From Streptomyces sp. ST2-7A (GTDB lineage Bacteria > Actinomycetota > Actinomycetes > Streptomycetales > Streptomycetaceae), in assembly GCF_021390475.1 (NCBI RefSeq), contig NZ_JAJUWS010000011.1:1-64000 (forward strand): a stretch of DNA of 64,000 nt. The letters are read 5' to 3'. Both the position numbers and the translations under genes were made by a program. Of this stretch, positions 1 through 10,597 are shown piece by piece. The notes beneath the pieces were generated by a model. It was not told the origin of the DNA. It saw nothing but the letters and a program-made list of their open reading frames with translations, and made no database searches. Numbering within the stretch: position 1 is the stretch's first letter; every line of letters starts with the position of its first letter.

Positions 1-336
1 CGGTCAAGCGGTGCCCCGAGACCCGGCGGCAACACCCCCCAGGTCATCCCTTCGACAGGGGGCAAACAGCCATACCGGGCCCGGGGGCCAGGCGCCCCGT
101 TTCGGGGCCACGAGAAAGGTAACGGGGTGGTGACGGATCGTTGATCGAACATCGTTCACCAGCACGTTGTGTGATGACTTCTGTCCCAGTGTGATGTTCG
201 CGACAGAGGGGAATCAGGGTTTAGCTGTCCGTGTCGGTCGGATTATCGTGCTTTCCCGTCTTTTCTTCCGGGCTACTTTCATGCCGCACGGATGCCACAC
301 ACTGCATCCATCAAGTAGGCAGGAGAACGGGTAGAG
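1..336. other. upstream region of the rhs gene, no gene seen
   Basis: No coding frame with convincing composition is visible. The last 30 bases hold an AGGAGA ribosome-binding site about 11 bases before the ATG of the Rhs gene. No clear promoter or RNA gene was recognised. Confidence 0.4.
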
Positions 337-3300
337 ATGACTACCTCTCGCCCCGACCGCACACCACGCGGTCGAAATCCCATCGAGGACGGCGCCGCCT
401 GGCGCGGTTCCTCGTTCCCGTTGTCGGGCGGCCGGCGGCTGTTGCCGCGTCTGGCCCTGGGCGCGGCGTTGTTGTTGGCGATCGAGACGGCGGTGCTGGC
501 GGGCGGCAGCGGACAGGCCGTCGCACTCAGCGGCCCGGCCTCCCGCGAGGCGGCCCCGACGCAGAGCGATGACGCGAAGGTCACCGAGGCCGCCGACATC
601 CCCTCCGCGAAGGTGGCCGCCAAACTCGCCGGGCACCGGGTCGAGGCGCTCTCGGAGCGCACGGAGACCTCCACCACCTGGGTGAACGCCGACGGCTCGC
701 TGACCACCGACCTGTTCGCCGGCCCCGTCCGCTTAGAGGACGAGGAGGGGCAGTGGCGGGAGGTGGATGTGTCCCTGACCGAGCGCAAGGACGGCAATCT
801 CACCGCCCGTGCCCACCCGGCCGGCTTGATGCTCGCCGGTGAGGCCGGCACCCCGGCCGGCTCCCTGGAGGAGGCCGAGCAGGCCCCGGCCCGGGATCTG
901 CTGCGTCTGGGCTCGGGCGATGAGCGGTTGACGCTGCGCTGGAAGGGCGGGCTGCCCGAGCCGGTCATCGAGGGCGAGGACGACACCATCGCCCGCTACC
1001 CCGAGGCCCTGCCCGGCGCCGATCTGCTGGTGGAGGCCACCCGCACCGGCTTCGAGCAGTACGTCCAGCTCACCGAACGCCCCGAGGTGAAGGAGTACTC
1101 CTACACCCTGCCGCTGAAGAGCGCCGGACTGAACATCGAACCGCAAAGCGACGGCAGCATCCTGTTCACCGACCCCGAGACGGGGGAGGAGCGGGCGGTC
1201 ATGCCCGCCCCGGTGATGTGGGACGCCACCGTCGACCCGGTCTCCGGTGACCACGCCAAGGTGGTGGCGGTGGACATGGAGGTCCGCGGCGAGGGCGAGG
1301 AGGTCGAGCTGGTCCTGACCCCCGACATCGACTTCCTCACCGACCCCGACACCCTCTACCCCGTCACCATCGACCCCTCCACCGGCAACCTGGGGAACGT
1401 CTTCGACACCCTGGTCAAACAGGGCGACACCACCGACTGGTCCACCAACACCGAACTGCACATCGGCAACCCCGGCACCACCAACCCCGACGGCACCGAA
1501 CGCTGGTCGCGGTCCTTCATCACCTGGGACACCTCACCCATCCGCGACGCACTGGTCTCCTCCGCCCAACTGCGCCTGTACAACACGCACTCGGGCAACA
1601 CCGACTGCGCGCCCGCGCAGTGGACGGTGTGGGAGACCGGAGCCGCCTCCACCGCCACCCGCTGGACCAACCAGCCCCAGTGGATCCAGCAGTACGCCTC
1701 CTCCACCCAAACGGCCGGCCGCGCCAACTGCGGCGGACCCGCCTGGATCACCGCGAACGTCACCGACCTGGTGCAGGTGTGGGCCTCGGCCAAGGCCACC
1801 CGCGGCCACATGGGACTGCGCGCCCCCTCCTCGGCCACCTCGCAGTGGAAGCAGGTCCGCTCGGCCAACGCCGCCTCCAACCCCCCGCGCCTGACGGTCA
1901 CCTACAACTACCGCCCGCGCACCGGCACCCAGCAGGAAGCCGGACCCCCGTACTTCTCCTACAGCGGGGAGTACGTGGTCAACACCACCACCCCCACCCT
2001 GCGCGACACCTTCATCGACGCCGACGGCGACAAGGTCAACGGCACCTTCGACATCCGTGACGCCGTCACCGACGCCCAGATCGGCACCTACCTCGTCTCA
2101 CCCCGGGTGAACTCCGGCACCCCCGCCGAGGTGAAGGTCCCCGCCAACCTCCTGACCCACGGCAAGCGCTACAAGTTCCGCACCTCCCCCTACGACGGAA
2201 CCCACTACAACCTCGGCTGGTCGGCCTGGAAATTCTTCACCGTCGACACCCAGGCCCCCAACGCCCCACCCACCATCACCTCCACCGACTACCCCACCGG
2301 ACAATGGGTCAAGGGCAAGGGTCAGTCGGGCGTCTTCCGCGTCACCCCGCCCACCGGCACCGACCACCACTGGCTGGAATGGTCCCTGGACGGCGTGAGC
2401 TGGACCAAACACCAGACAAACGGCACCTCCGGCGCCAAGAACATCACCATCACCCCCGACCGCGACGGCACCCACACCCTCCAGGTCCGCGCCGTCGACA
2501 AGGCCGACAACACATCCGACGCCACCGAATACACCTTCCACGCCGGCCCCGGCGGCTTCACCCAACCCGCCGAGGGCGAACGCACCGCACGCCGCATCGC
2601 CCTGATCGCCGACGCGGACGCCGCCGCCTACAACAACGTCACCTTCTCCTGGCGACGCTCCGAAGCCGACCCCTGGCAACCCATCCCCCCGGCCCACATC
2701 ACCACCGGCGACAACCCCCTCCAGGCCTGGCCCGTCCCCATGGCCGGCGGACGCAACGCCCGCCTGATCTGGGACGCCACCACCACCGTCGACCCCGACG
2801 GCGCCATCCAGATCAAAGCCGACTTCACCGGCCCCAACAACGCCACCGGCCACACCGAACCCCTCACCGTCGTCGTCGACCGCAATGCCTCCGGCGCCGC
2901 CGTCGAGAGCGTCGGACCGGGTAGCGTCAACCTCCTGACCGGCGACTACACCATCTCGGAAGAGGATTTGTCCCACTGGGACCTCACGGTGACGCGCACC
3001 GCCTCCTCGCGAACTCCCGACAAGGGCGGCAAGCAGGAGGGCCAGGTCGCGATCTTCGGCCCCGAATGGGTCGCCGGTACGGTGGCCGAGCTCTCCGATT
3101 CCGACTACAGCCATGTAAGGGTCTCCAGCACCACAGCGGTGAGTGTGGTCACCACTGAAGGCGACGAAATCCATTTCACCGCCAATGCGGCGAAGAGTAA
3201 TTGGATACCCGAACCCGGCTCGGAGGAACTCGTTCTCACCGGCAGCACATCGGGCAGCTTCACGCTGACCGATGAAGAGGGAACGGTCACCGAGTTCACC

Positions 3301-6300
3301 AAACCGGATCCCACTTCCGAGACCTGGGTGGTTTCCAGCTCTCTGATCAACGGCCTGGCCAACTCCACCACCACCATCGTCTCCGAGACGGTCACCGTCG
3401 CCGGCACGAAACTGGCACGCCCGAAGCGGGTGATCGCCCCCACCTCGGCGGTGAACGCGGCCACCTGCACCTCCACCCCCTCCACCAAGGGCTGCCGCGC
3501 ACTGGAATTCGTCTACGCCAACTCCACCACCGCCACCGCCGACGCCCTCGGCGACTACACCGGGCGGGTGAAGGAGATCCGGCTGTGGTCCACCGAACCC
3601 GGCGCCGCCACCGCCACCGCCAGAACGGTCCAGACCTACCGCTACGACAACGAAGGACGCCTTTGCGAGACCTGGGACCCACTGATCACCCCGGCTCTGA
3701 AGACCGCCTACGCCTATGACGAGGCCGGCCGCGTCACCCGCGTGACCTCGCCCGGCGAACTGCCCTGGACCCTCACCTACGGCCGGGTCGGCAACACCGC
3801 CACGGCCGGCGAGGGCATGCTCCTGAAGGCCACCCGCCCGGCACTCAAGCAGGGCACCGCCGATGAGGTCCAGGGCGAGGCCGTCACCAGCGTGGTCTAC
3901 GACGTGCCGCTAACCGGCAGCAAGGCCCCGTACGCCATGGGCACCACCCATGTCGCGGCCTGGGGACAGACCGACGCCCCCACCGACGCCACCGCCATCT
4001 TCCCCGCCGACACCCTGCCCACCTCCCACACCGGGGAAAACCTGACGGCTGCGGACTACCGCCGCGCCACCCTCACCTACCTCGGCGTCTCCGCCCGGCA
4101 GGTCAACAAGGTGGAGCCCGGTGGACATGTCACCACCGCCGAGACCGATCGCTTCGGCAATGCCGTCCGGGAACTGACCGCCGCCAACCGTGCCCTGGCG
4201 CTCGGTGGCACAGCTGCAGAGCGAGCCCAACTGGCGCATCTCGGGATTGCCGCACTGCCCACTGCCGAGCGGGCCGAACTGCTGTCCACCCGCTCGGTGT
4301 TCAACGAGAACGGAGTTCGCAAACTCGAGGAGTTCGGCCCGCTGCGACGCGTCGACCTCTCCGAGGATCTCAAGGATGGCTCGACGGTCCTCGTACCTGC
4401 ACGTACCTCGGTGGTGGCCCGTAAGTGGACGATCAACACGTTCGACCAGGGCCGGCCCACCAACGGCACCGCCACCGTTCGAGATCAGATCACCCGGAGT
4501 GATGTGGGTGCGCGGGTACGCGAACACCCCACCGCGTTCGGTGAAGTGAAGTCCAAGAGCACGGTGTACGACTGGGTGCGCGGTCTTCCCGTGGAGACCG
4601 TTGAGGACCCCGACGGCCTGCGTCTGGCCACCCGCAAGGAGTACGACGACCAGGGTCGAGAGGTGAAGGTCACTGTGCCCGGTGGCTCCGACACCTCGGT
4701 GACCACCCACACCACCCGCTACTGGACCGCGACCGGCACCGGTGCCTGCGCTGGACGCCCGGAGTGGGCCGACCAGGTGTGCGCCACCGGCCCCGCCGGT
4801 CAGGCAACCGGCGGGGGCTCCAACCCCGTGGAGATGCCCACCCAAACCAAGGAATACGACTGGTGGGGCAACACCGCCAAAGTCACCGAAACCGCTAACG
4901 GCGTGACCCGCACCACCGTCACCACCCATGACGGAGCAGGCCGCAAGACCAGGGAAACCATCACAGGCCCCGGCACGGCAATCCCGGAGGTCACCACCGA
5001 GTACGATCCGGCCAACGGTAAGGAGACGCGCCACGTCTCCACTGCCGGCGGCACCATCACCAAGGCCTACGACAAGCTCGGCCGGGAGATCTCCTACACC
5101 GATGCCAACGCAGGCACCACCCGCACCCACTACGACCTGCTGGACCGGCCGGTCCGCATCACCGACAGCGTTCCGTCCACCGTCACCCACACCTACGACC
5201 ACACCATCGACCCCCGCGGCCTGGCCACCGGCACCACCGACTCCGTCGCCGGCACCTTCCGGGCCACCTACGATGCGGACGGCAAACCCCGAACCGAGAA
5301 GCTACCCGGCGGCTACACCCTCACCGAGCACTCCGACCCCGAGGGATCCGTCACCGAGCGGGTATACACCCGCGACAGCGATGGCGCCGTCGTCTACACC
5401 GACACCGTCACCGTCACCGTCCACGGTCAGGTGGCCGAGCACGCCGGCTGGTCCTCACAACGGTATCGCTACGACCGGGTTGGCCGTCTGACCGAAGTCG
5501 AGGACACCGCCCGGACCATCTGCACCCGGCGTACCTACACCTTCGATCAACGCACCAACCGCACCGCTCTGCGAACCGCCACCGGCAACCCCGGTGAGGA
5601 CTGCCCGAACAGCGGTGGAACCACCACCACGTACGGCTACGACAGCGCTGACAGGATCACCGGCAGCGGCTACACCTATGACGGCTTCGGCCGCACCACC
5701 GCTGTTCCCGGCAGCAGTGTCGCCTACTACACCAACGATTTCGCTCGCCGCATCACCAGTGGAAGTGAGCGTCAGACCTGGACCCTCGACTCCGCCCTGC
5801 GCTACCGCACCTGGACAGTCGAATCCAACAGCAGCGGTACCTGGACACAGACCGTATCCAAGCGCAACCACTACGCCGGCGACGGCGACAACCCCCGCTG
5901 GATCGTGGAGAACACCGCCACCGGCGAGGTAACCCGCAATGTCGAATCCGCCAGTGGCGATTTGGCGGCCACCACCGGCACCACCGGTGATGTCGTCCTT
6001 CAAGTCGCCACTATCCATGGGGATGTAGCTGTACAACTCCCCTTGGCGGCAGGCGCGGCTCCGGTGGTGCTCGACTTCGACGAATACGGCAACCCGCGCA
6101 CCGAGCAGCCCGCCGTCCGATACGGATGGCTGGGAGCCAAACGACGCTCCGCCGAAGCTGGTGGCGGCCTGATGCTGATGGGCGCCCGAGTCTACGACCC
6201 GCGAACCGGACGCTTCCTGTCCATCGACCCGGTCCGCGGTGGCAGCCACAACGCCTATGAGTTCGGAGTTGCCGACCCCATCAACCGTCCCGATGTCAAT

Positions 6301-6669
6301 GGTGAATGGGTGCCTTTGGTGGTTTTCGGAGTACGCGCAGCGGTAGCGTGTTTCCGATACTGCAAAAAAGCCTACAAGGCGGCAAAATACGCCTATCGTG
6401 GATACAAGTGGGGTCGCTCCATGCGTCGCGGGCGACATGCCGCTCCGCGCACCAAGTTCACCACTCGCTACTTCAGTAGGACCACGCGTTCTCGTGCTTC
6501 TGCTGGACTCCGACACACAGGCTGTTTGGTGGGTGGTTACCTGCTAGGATCTGGGTCGATGCACTGGAGCAATAGGAATGCCCAGGTTGGCGCAGGATTG
6601 GTGGCAGGAGGTTTGAGTTTGGGGGCCTCTGCCCGAGGGAAGCGGTGTTGGAGGATGAGCCGAAGTTAA
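337..6669 (+). CDS. RHS-repeat polymorphic toxin protein (complete, 2110 aa)
   Basis: Large secreted RHS/YD-repeat protein of the contact-dependent polymorphic toxin class. Residues about 36-65 form a hydrophobic, Ala-rich signal-like segment. A DNRLRE-like region (about 350-530) precedes fibronectin-like stretches (about 550-760). From about residue 1070 there are many YD repeats of the Y-D-x-x-G-R type. The RHS-associated core closes the shell at about residues 1928-1966 (motifs YDPRTGRFLSIDPV). The last ~125 residues differ from those of the second Rhs module downstream. They are very basic, with a Gly-rich hydrophobic stretch, as expected for an exchangeable toxin tip. The next gene encodes a membrane protein, a plausible immunity partner. 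The tip belongs to no family I recognise, so its activity is unknown. Confidence 0.9.
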   Translation: MTTSRPDRTPRGRNPIEDGAAWRGSSFPLSGGRRLLPRLALGAALLLAIETAVLAGGSGQAVALSGPASREAAPTQSDDAKVTEAADIPSAKVAAKLAGHRVEALSERTETSTTWVNADGSLTTDLFAGPVRLEDEEGQWREVDVSLTERKDGNLTARAHPAGLMLAGEAGTPAGSLEEAEQAPARDLLRLGSGDERLTLRWKGGLPEPVIEGEDDTIARYPEALPGADLLVEATRTGFEQYVQLTERPEVKEYSYTLPLKSAGLNIEPQSDGSILFTDPETGEERAVMPAPVMWDATVDPVSGDHAKVVAVDMEVRGEGEEVELVLTPDIDFLTDPDTLYPVTIDPSTGNLGNVFDTLVKQGDTTDWSTNTELHIGNPGTTNPDGTERWSRSFITWDTSPIRDALVSSAQLRLYNTHSGNTDCAPAQWTVWETGAASTATRWTNQPQWIQQYASSTQTAGRANCGGPAWITANVTDLVQVWASAKATRGHMGLRAPSSATSQWKQVRSANAASNPPRLTVTYNYRPRTGTQQEAGPPYFSYSGEYVVNTTTPTLRDTFIDADGDKVNGTFDIRDAVTDAQIGTYLVSPRVNSGTPAEVKVPANLLTHGKRYKFRTSPYDGTHYNLGWSAWKFFTVDTQAPNAPPTITSTDYPTGQWVKGKGQSGVFRVTPPTGTDHHWLEWSLDGVSWTKHQTNGTSGAKNITITPDRDGTHTLQVRAVDKADNTSDATEYTFHAGPGGFTQPAEGERTARRIALIADADAAAYNNVTFSWRRSEADPWQPIPPAHITTGDNPLQAWPVPMAGGRNARLIWDATTTVDPDGAIQIKADFTGPNNATGHTEPLTVVVDRNASGAAVESVGPGSVNLLTGDYTISEEDLSHWDLTVTRTASSRTPDKGGKQEGQVAIFGPEWVAGTVAELSDSDYSHVRVSSTTAVSVVTTEGDEIHFTANAAKSNWIPEPGSEELVLTGSTSGSFTLTDEEGTVTEFTKPDPTSETWVVSSSLINGLANSTTTIVSETVTVAGTKLARPKRVIAPTSAVNAATCTSTPSTKGCRALEFVYANSTTATADALGDYTGRVKEIRLWSTEPGAATATARTVQTYRYDNEGRLCETWDPLITPALKTAYAYDEAGRVTRVTSPGELPWTLTYGRVGNTATAGEGMLLKATRPALKQGTADEVQGEAVTSVVYDVPLTGSKAPYAMGTTHVAAWGQTDAPTDATAIFPADTLPTSHTGENLTAADYRRATLTYLGVSARQVNKVEPGGHVTTAETDRFGNAVRELTAANRALALGGTAAERAQLAHLGIAALPTAERAELLSTRSVFNENGVRKLEEFGPLRRVDLSEDLKDGSTVLVPARTSVVARKWTINTFDQGRPTNGTATVRDQITRSDVGARVREHPTAFGEVKSKSTVYDWVRGLPVETVEDPDGLRLATRKEYDDQGREVKVTVPGGSDTSVTTHTTRYWTATGTGACAGRPEWADQVCATGPAGQATGGGSNPVEMPTQTKEYDWWGNTAKVTETANGVTRTTVTTHDGAGRKTRETITGPGTAIPEVTTEYDPANGKETRHVSTAGGTITKAYDKLGREISYTDANAGTTRTHYDLLDRPVRITDSVPSTVTHTYDHTIDPRGLATGTTDSVAGTFRATYDADGKPRTEKLPGGYTLTEHSDPEGSVTERVYTRDSDGAVVYTDTVTVTVHGQVAEHAGWSSQRYRYDRVGRLTEVEDTARTICTRRTYTFDQRTNRTALRTATGNPGEDCPNSGGTTTTYGYDSADRITGSGYTYDGFGRTTAVPGSSVAYYTNDFARRITSGSERQTWTLDSALRYRTWTVESNSSGTWTQTVSKRNHYAGDGDNPRWIVENTATGEVTRNVESASGDLAATTGTTGDVVLQVATIHGDVAVQLPLAAGAAPVVLDFDEYGNPRTEQPAVRYGWLGAKRRSAEAGGGLMLMGARVYDPRTGRFLSIDPVRGGSHNAYEFGVADPINRPDVNGEWVPLVVFGVRAAVACFRYCKKAYKAAKYAYRGYKWGRSMRRGRHAAPRTKFTTRYFSRTTRSRASAGLRHTGCLVGGYLLGSGSMHWSNRNAQVGAGLVAGGLSLGASARGKRCWRMSRS
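5045..5318 (+). repeat. direct repeat A, near-identical to 8460-8733
   Basis: This 274-bp stretch of the complete rhs gene matches 8460-8733 in the truncated module with about six differences by eye (roughly 98% identity). The flanking rhs sequence is clearly more diverged. This suggests recent recombination or gene conversion. Confidence 0.85.
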
Positions 6670-6688
6670 CGCTTGGCTTATCGGGCTT

Positions 6689-6719
6689 GTGGGGGCGCTG
6701 TTATGGGCAGTGCCCCCAC
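6689..6719 (+). terminator. hairpin between rhs and immunity gene
   Basis: The arms GTGGGGGC and GCCCCCAC (plus an inner CTG/CAG pairing) form a stable stem 20 bases after the rhs stop. No strong T-tract follows, so it may attenuate rather than end transcription before the immunity candidate. Confidence 0.5.
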
Positions 6720-6755
6720 GGCAATTTAATTACCTGACTTTTTGTGGAGTTTAAT

Positions 6756-7229
6756 GTGGGTGCGGATCCCTTTGCCTATGGTGCGTGGGTGAAGATAGGT
6801 TTCTCCCTGCGGGCCTCGTGGCTCTTTTTTTCTTTTGTGCTGGCGGGGGCGGCCGTCAGAGGTGGTGGATTTTTTGATGAGGGTGTGAATCACCTGCACT
6901 GGCTGACGGTAGTGGCTTTCTTTTTGTATATTTTTGTGCAGTTTGTTCCTGGCAGGAAAGTGGTGGGGTTGAGCGGAATGAGCTTTAATGAAGATCAACT
7001 CTCTTTCGGTGACCGAGCTATCTGGCTTATCACTTGGTTGGCGGAGTCGATGCTGGTAATGCTTCTGATTTTTCTCCTGGGGGGTGGAATAACCGGGGTG
7101 GAACTCTCCTCCCTCGTGTCGGCCGTATTCAGCCCTCAGTGGGCTATTCCCTATCTGGTCGGAGTCGCAATTCTTGTTATTTTTTGCTCAATCTGGCCAG
7201 TGCGATTTGCGAAGCATATTGGACTGTAG
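6756..7229 (+). CDS. membrane protein, candidate immunity protein of Rhs 1
   Basis: About 157 residues with four likely membrane helices (segments beginning SLRASWLFFSFVLAG, WLTVVAFFLYIFVQF, AIWLITWLAESMLVMLLIFLL and WAIPYLVGVAILVIFCSIW). I chose the GTG at 6756 because GGAG lies six bases upstream; an in-frame GTG at 6744 would add four residues. The gene is markedly more AT-rich than its surroundings, as is common for toxin/immunity cargo. Position directly after an rhs toxin tip is the main evidence for an immunity role. A membrane-located immunity protein would suit a membrane-active or periplasm-crossing toxin, but that is inference. Confidence 0.6.
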   Translation: MGADPFAYGAWVKIGFSLRASWLFFSFVLAGAAVRGGGFFDEGVNHLHWLTVVAFFLYIFVQFVPGRKVVGLSGMSFNEDQLSFGDRAIWLITWLAESMLVMLLIFLLGGGITGVELSSLVSAVFSPQWAIPYLVGVAILVIFCSIWPVRFAKHIGL

Positions 7230-7264
7230 GGAATTTCTTTGTTCCTGTGCTTGGTTATTGAATT

Positions 7265-7776
7265 TAGGGTGTGTTCTATGTCGATGTAGGCGTTTGTAGT
7301 AGACGAGTGCGGCGGCCAGGCCGAGGAAGGCCGGGTGGTTGCGGGAATGCCGTTCGTCGCGCGGGGACAGAGGGCGGTAACCGACGAGCCGGGCGATGGT
7401 CCTCTCGATCTTCCACCGCTGTCGTCCGAGTCGTTGGGAACTCTCTACGCCCTTGCGTGCGATACGAACGGCCAGGCGTTTGCCGCGCATCCATCGGCCC
7501 GGGTCGGGGATGTCGTGGGCCTTGTCCGCATGAACCCGCCCGGGGCGGTGGTGGCGGCCGCATTCGGGGTCGTGCTCTGATGGGAGACCGACCGGGATCG
7601 GCTTCAACCCTTGGCTGTCGTGGTGTTACCACTTGAGACGGCGACCACGAGGGGCAGGCCGTTCGCATCGGACAGGACGTGCATCCCGGGACCCGCCCTG
7701 CCTCGATCCACGGGGCTCGGACCTGTGTGCTCGCCCCCTCCTCGGCCCGCACGTGCGCGGTGTCGATCAACACCGC
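7265..7776 (-). pseudogene. IS5-family transposase remnant (C-terminal part)
   Basis: Minus-strand translation in shifting frames gives transposase pieces: IDTAHVRAEEG, GPSPVDRGRAGPGMHVLSDA, NGLPLVVAVSSGNT, then HADKAHDIPDP, RGKRLAVRIARKGVESSQ and GRQRWKIERTIARLVGYR, with FLGLAAALVYYKRL at the end. These are the conserved DDE-domain pieces of IS5-group transposases. Frames are broken and the 5' half is missing. The remnant butts directly onto the truncated rhs module, so this insertion or a later deletion probably removed the 5' part of that gene. Confidence 0.8.
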
Positions 7777-10147
7777 GAATCTGACCCAGGGCACCACCAC
7801 CCTGGTTCCCGCCGGCACCTCCGTGTCCGCCCGCACCTGGACGGTCAACGAATACGACACCGGACGGCCCACCAACGGCACCGCCACCGTCAAGGACCAG
7901 GTCACCAAGGTCACCACGGGCGCCTGGGTACGGGAACACCCAGGTGTCCATGCCGAGACCCGGGTGAGCCAGACGGTGTACGACTGGGTCAAGGGCATGC
8001 CGGTCCAAACGATCAATGACCCCGGCGGTCTGGCGGTCACCACCCGAACCGAATATGACGATCAGGGAAGGGTGACCAAGGAGATCCGTCCGGGCGGCAA
8101 CGGATCGGACGCCCTCACCCGGGTGACGACCTACTGGTCCGCCACCGGCACCGGCACCTGTGCCGGGCGCCCCGAATGGGCCGACCTGCTCTGCTCCACG
8201 GGGCCCGGAGGCCCCATCACCGGCGGTGGCTCGCACCCGACCCAACTGCCCACCACCGTCACCGAGTACAACTGGTGGGGTGCCAGGGCCAAGGTCACCG
8301 AGACCGCCAACAGCGTCACCCGCACCACCACCACGACCCATGACGGCGCGGGCCGCCCGGTAACCGTGAGCACCACCGGTGGGCTCGGCACGGCCGTACC
8401 GGCGACCACCACCGAGTACGACCCGGCCACCGGCCAAGCCGTCCGCACCGTCTCACCCACCGGCGGCACCATCACCAAGGCCTACGACAAGCTCGGCCGG
8501 GAGATCTCCTACACCGATGCCGACGGCGGCACCACCCGCACCCACTACGACCTGCTGGACCGGCCGGTCCGCGTCACCGACAGCGTTCCGTCCACCGTCA
8601 CCCACACCTACGACCACACCATCGACCCCCGCGGCCTGGCCACCGGCACCACCGACTCCGTCGCCGGCACCTTCCGGGCCACCTACGATGCGGACGGCAA
8701 ACCCAGAACCGAGAAGCTGCCCGGCGGCTACACGGTGCGGGAGACCACCAACCCCGACGGCTCGATCCTGGAACGCGAGTACACCCGCGACAGCGACGGC
8801 ACCGTCCTCTACAGCGACACCGTCACCGAGAACATCCACAGCCAGGTCGTCACCCACGCAGGCTGGTCCGCCCAGCACTACCGCTACGACAAACTCGGCC
8901 GCCTGACCGAGGTCGAGGACACCACCGAGACCATCTGCACCCGACGCACCTACACCTTCGACCAGCGCACCAACCGCACCTCCCTGCGCACCGCCACCGG
9001 CCTTCCCGGCGACGCCTGCCCCACCAGCGCAGGCACCACCACCTCCTACACCTACGACACCGCCGACCGCCTCACAACCTCCGGCCACGTCTACGACGCC
9101 CTCGGCCGCACCACCACGGCCCCCGGTCACGGCACCATCGCCTACCACGCCAATGACCTGGTCCACCGGCAGACCGCCGACGGCAAGCGCCAGACCTGGA
9201 CCCTCGATGCCGACCACCGCTTCCGCGCCTGGAGCGTGGAGACCAACACCGGGGGCACCTGGACACAGGCCGCGTCCAAGCGCAACCACTACAGCGGCGA
9301 CGGCGACAACCCCAGCTGGATCGTGGAGAACACCACCACCGGCGAGGTGACCCGCAACGTCGACTCCGCCTCCGGCGACCTCGCGGCGACCACCGGCGCG
9401 AGCGGCGACACGGTTCTCCAGGTCACCAACATCCACGGAGACGTCGCACTCCAGCTCCCGCTCACCGCAGGCCAGGCCCCGGTGGTCCTGGACCACGACG
9501 AGTACGGCAACCCCCGCACCGGCCAGGAACCCACCCGCTACGGTTGGCTGGGGGCCAAACAACGCTCCGCCGAGACCCTCACCGGCCTCACCCTCATGGG
9601 CGTGCGCCTCTACAATCCGCACACCGGACGCTTCCTGTCCATCGACCCCGTCTACGGAGGCGGCGACAACCTCTACGGCTATCCCGGCGACCCCATCAAC
9701 CAGTACGACCTTGACGGCAAGGTATGGGGAAAAGCCTGGAATGCGGTCAAGCGAGGAGTTAAAGCTACCGGCCGCCTTGCCTGGAAATACAAGTGGGAAA
9801 TTGGGCTAACGGCGGCAGGGTTTATTCCCGGCGTGGGGGCTGTTGCTTGGGGGATGCGTGCCTATCGGCTTTACAGTACGGTAAATAAGACGCGCAGCAT
9901 GAGGGCGGCTCTCTATGTGACCCGCCGTCGGAAAACTGCTTATGGTGTCGGTAGGACATTCCAGCGTGGAAGTTTCAAAAACTCGGCGCGCTCCTTCGTG
10001 TATCATTACAAAAGGCATGGTAAAAAATATGGCTCTGCCAAGAGCTATCACAGGGCAGCGCAAAGTCACTTGAGAAATGTTCGAGGGACGAAGCGTAATC
10101 ATCGAGGTAGTCCAGGAGGGAAGCTCAATCCAGGCCTTACTCGCTGA
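7777..10147 (+). CDS. 5'-truncated Rhs module with a second toxin tip
   Basis: The frame opens inside the IS remnant and aligns with the complete Rhs protein from about its residue 1340 onward, through the YD repeats to the core motif TGRFLSIDPV. It lacks the signal and N-terminal half. It is therefore an orphan rhs cassette, probably expressed only after recombination with the complete gene, or a pseudogene. The last ~140 residues form a separate tip: a helical/Gly-rich linker (TAAGFIPGVGAVAWG) and then a basic end with HYKRHGKKYGSAKSYHRAA. The H-x-K/R-H-G ... S-x-x-Y-x-x-A pattern recalls nuclease-type toxin tips of polymorphic toxins, but I cannot name the family. A small acidic gene follows 24 bases later. 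Confidence 0.75.
8460..8733 (+). repeat. direct repeat B, near-identical to 5045-5318
   Basis: Second copy of the rhs repeat tract. The offset is a constant 3415 bases over the whole 274 bp, so there are no indels between copies. Confidence 0.85.
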
Positions 10148-10171
10148 CAAACATTTTGGTAGAAGGAAGAC

Positions 10172-10507
10172 ATGTGGCGGAAGAGACGTGTGTCACGGCT
10201 TGAAAATTCACTCTCGAAAGGGCCATGGTTTGAAGAGCACGTAGGTCTGGGTCAATCGGAAGAAATGCAAGATCTTCGCATTGAGGTGGATTTCCTCGAA
10301 GCAGCATTGACTGGGTTCCTGGGAGCCGATGAGCCACATGAGATTCGCCACGCCGAAGAAGTGGTAGATGAGGGTTTTCGCCTTGTGGAGGAAGGTCTGA
10401 GTAAGTTGTCGGACGAGGATGTTTATTCGCGCCTGCGTGAATACATCAGTTCCTTGAAGGTTGCCTATGGGGAGCTCATCAAGGAGCGTAAAGGAACTGA
10501 TTTTTAA
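10172..10507 (+). CDS. small acidic helical protein, candidate immunity protein of Rhs 2
   Basis: 111 residues, strongly acidic after a basic start, with heptad-like helices (for example MQDLRIEVDFLEAALTGFL and VVDEGFRLVEEGLSKLSDED). The ATG has a good AGAAGGAAGA site just upstream and lies 24 bases after the stop of the second rhs tip. Acidic composition opposite a very basic toxin tip is typical of cytosolic immunity proteins that block nuclease toxins. I recognise no named immunity family. Composition is AT-richer than the shell. Confidence 0.6.
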   Translation: MWRKRRVSRLENSLSKGPWFEEHVGLGQSEEMQDLRIEVDFLEAALTGFLGADEPHEIRHAEEVVDEGFRLVEEGLSKLSDEDVYSRLREYISSLKVAYGELIKERKGTDF

Positions 10508-10597
10508 ATTCTGGAGATTTTACTGGGGTGCCCTTGCGTATGCATGCTGGGTGTAGCCGGTAAAACTGATACGGCTGTCATTGGACAAGCGGGTTAA

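Noticed and set aside
3910..5202. Long minus-strand open frame opposite the rhs gene
   Set aside because: Shadow frame produced by high GC3 on the plus strand; Gly/Val-rich, no motif, no start signal.
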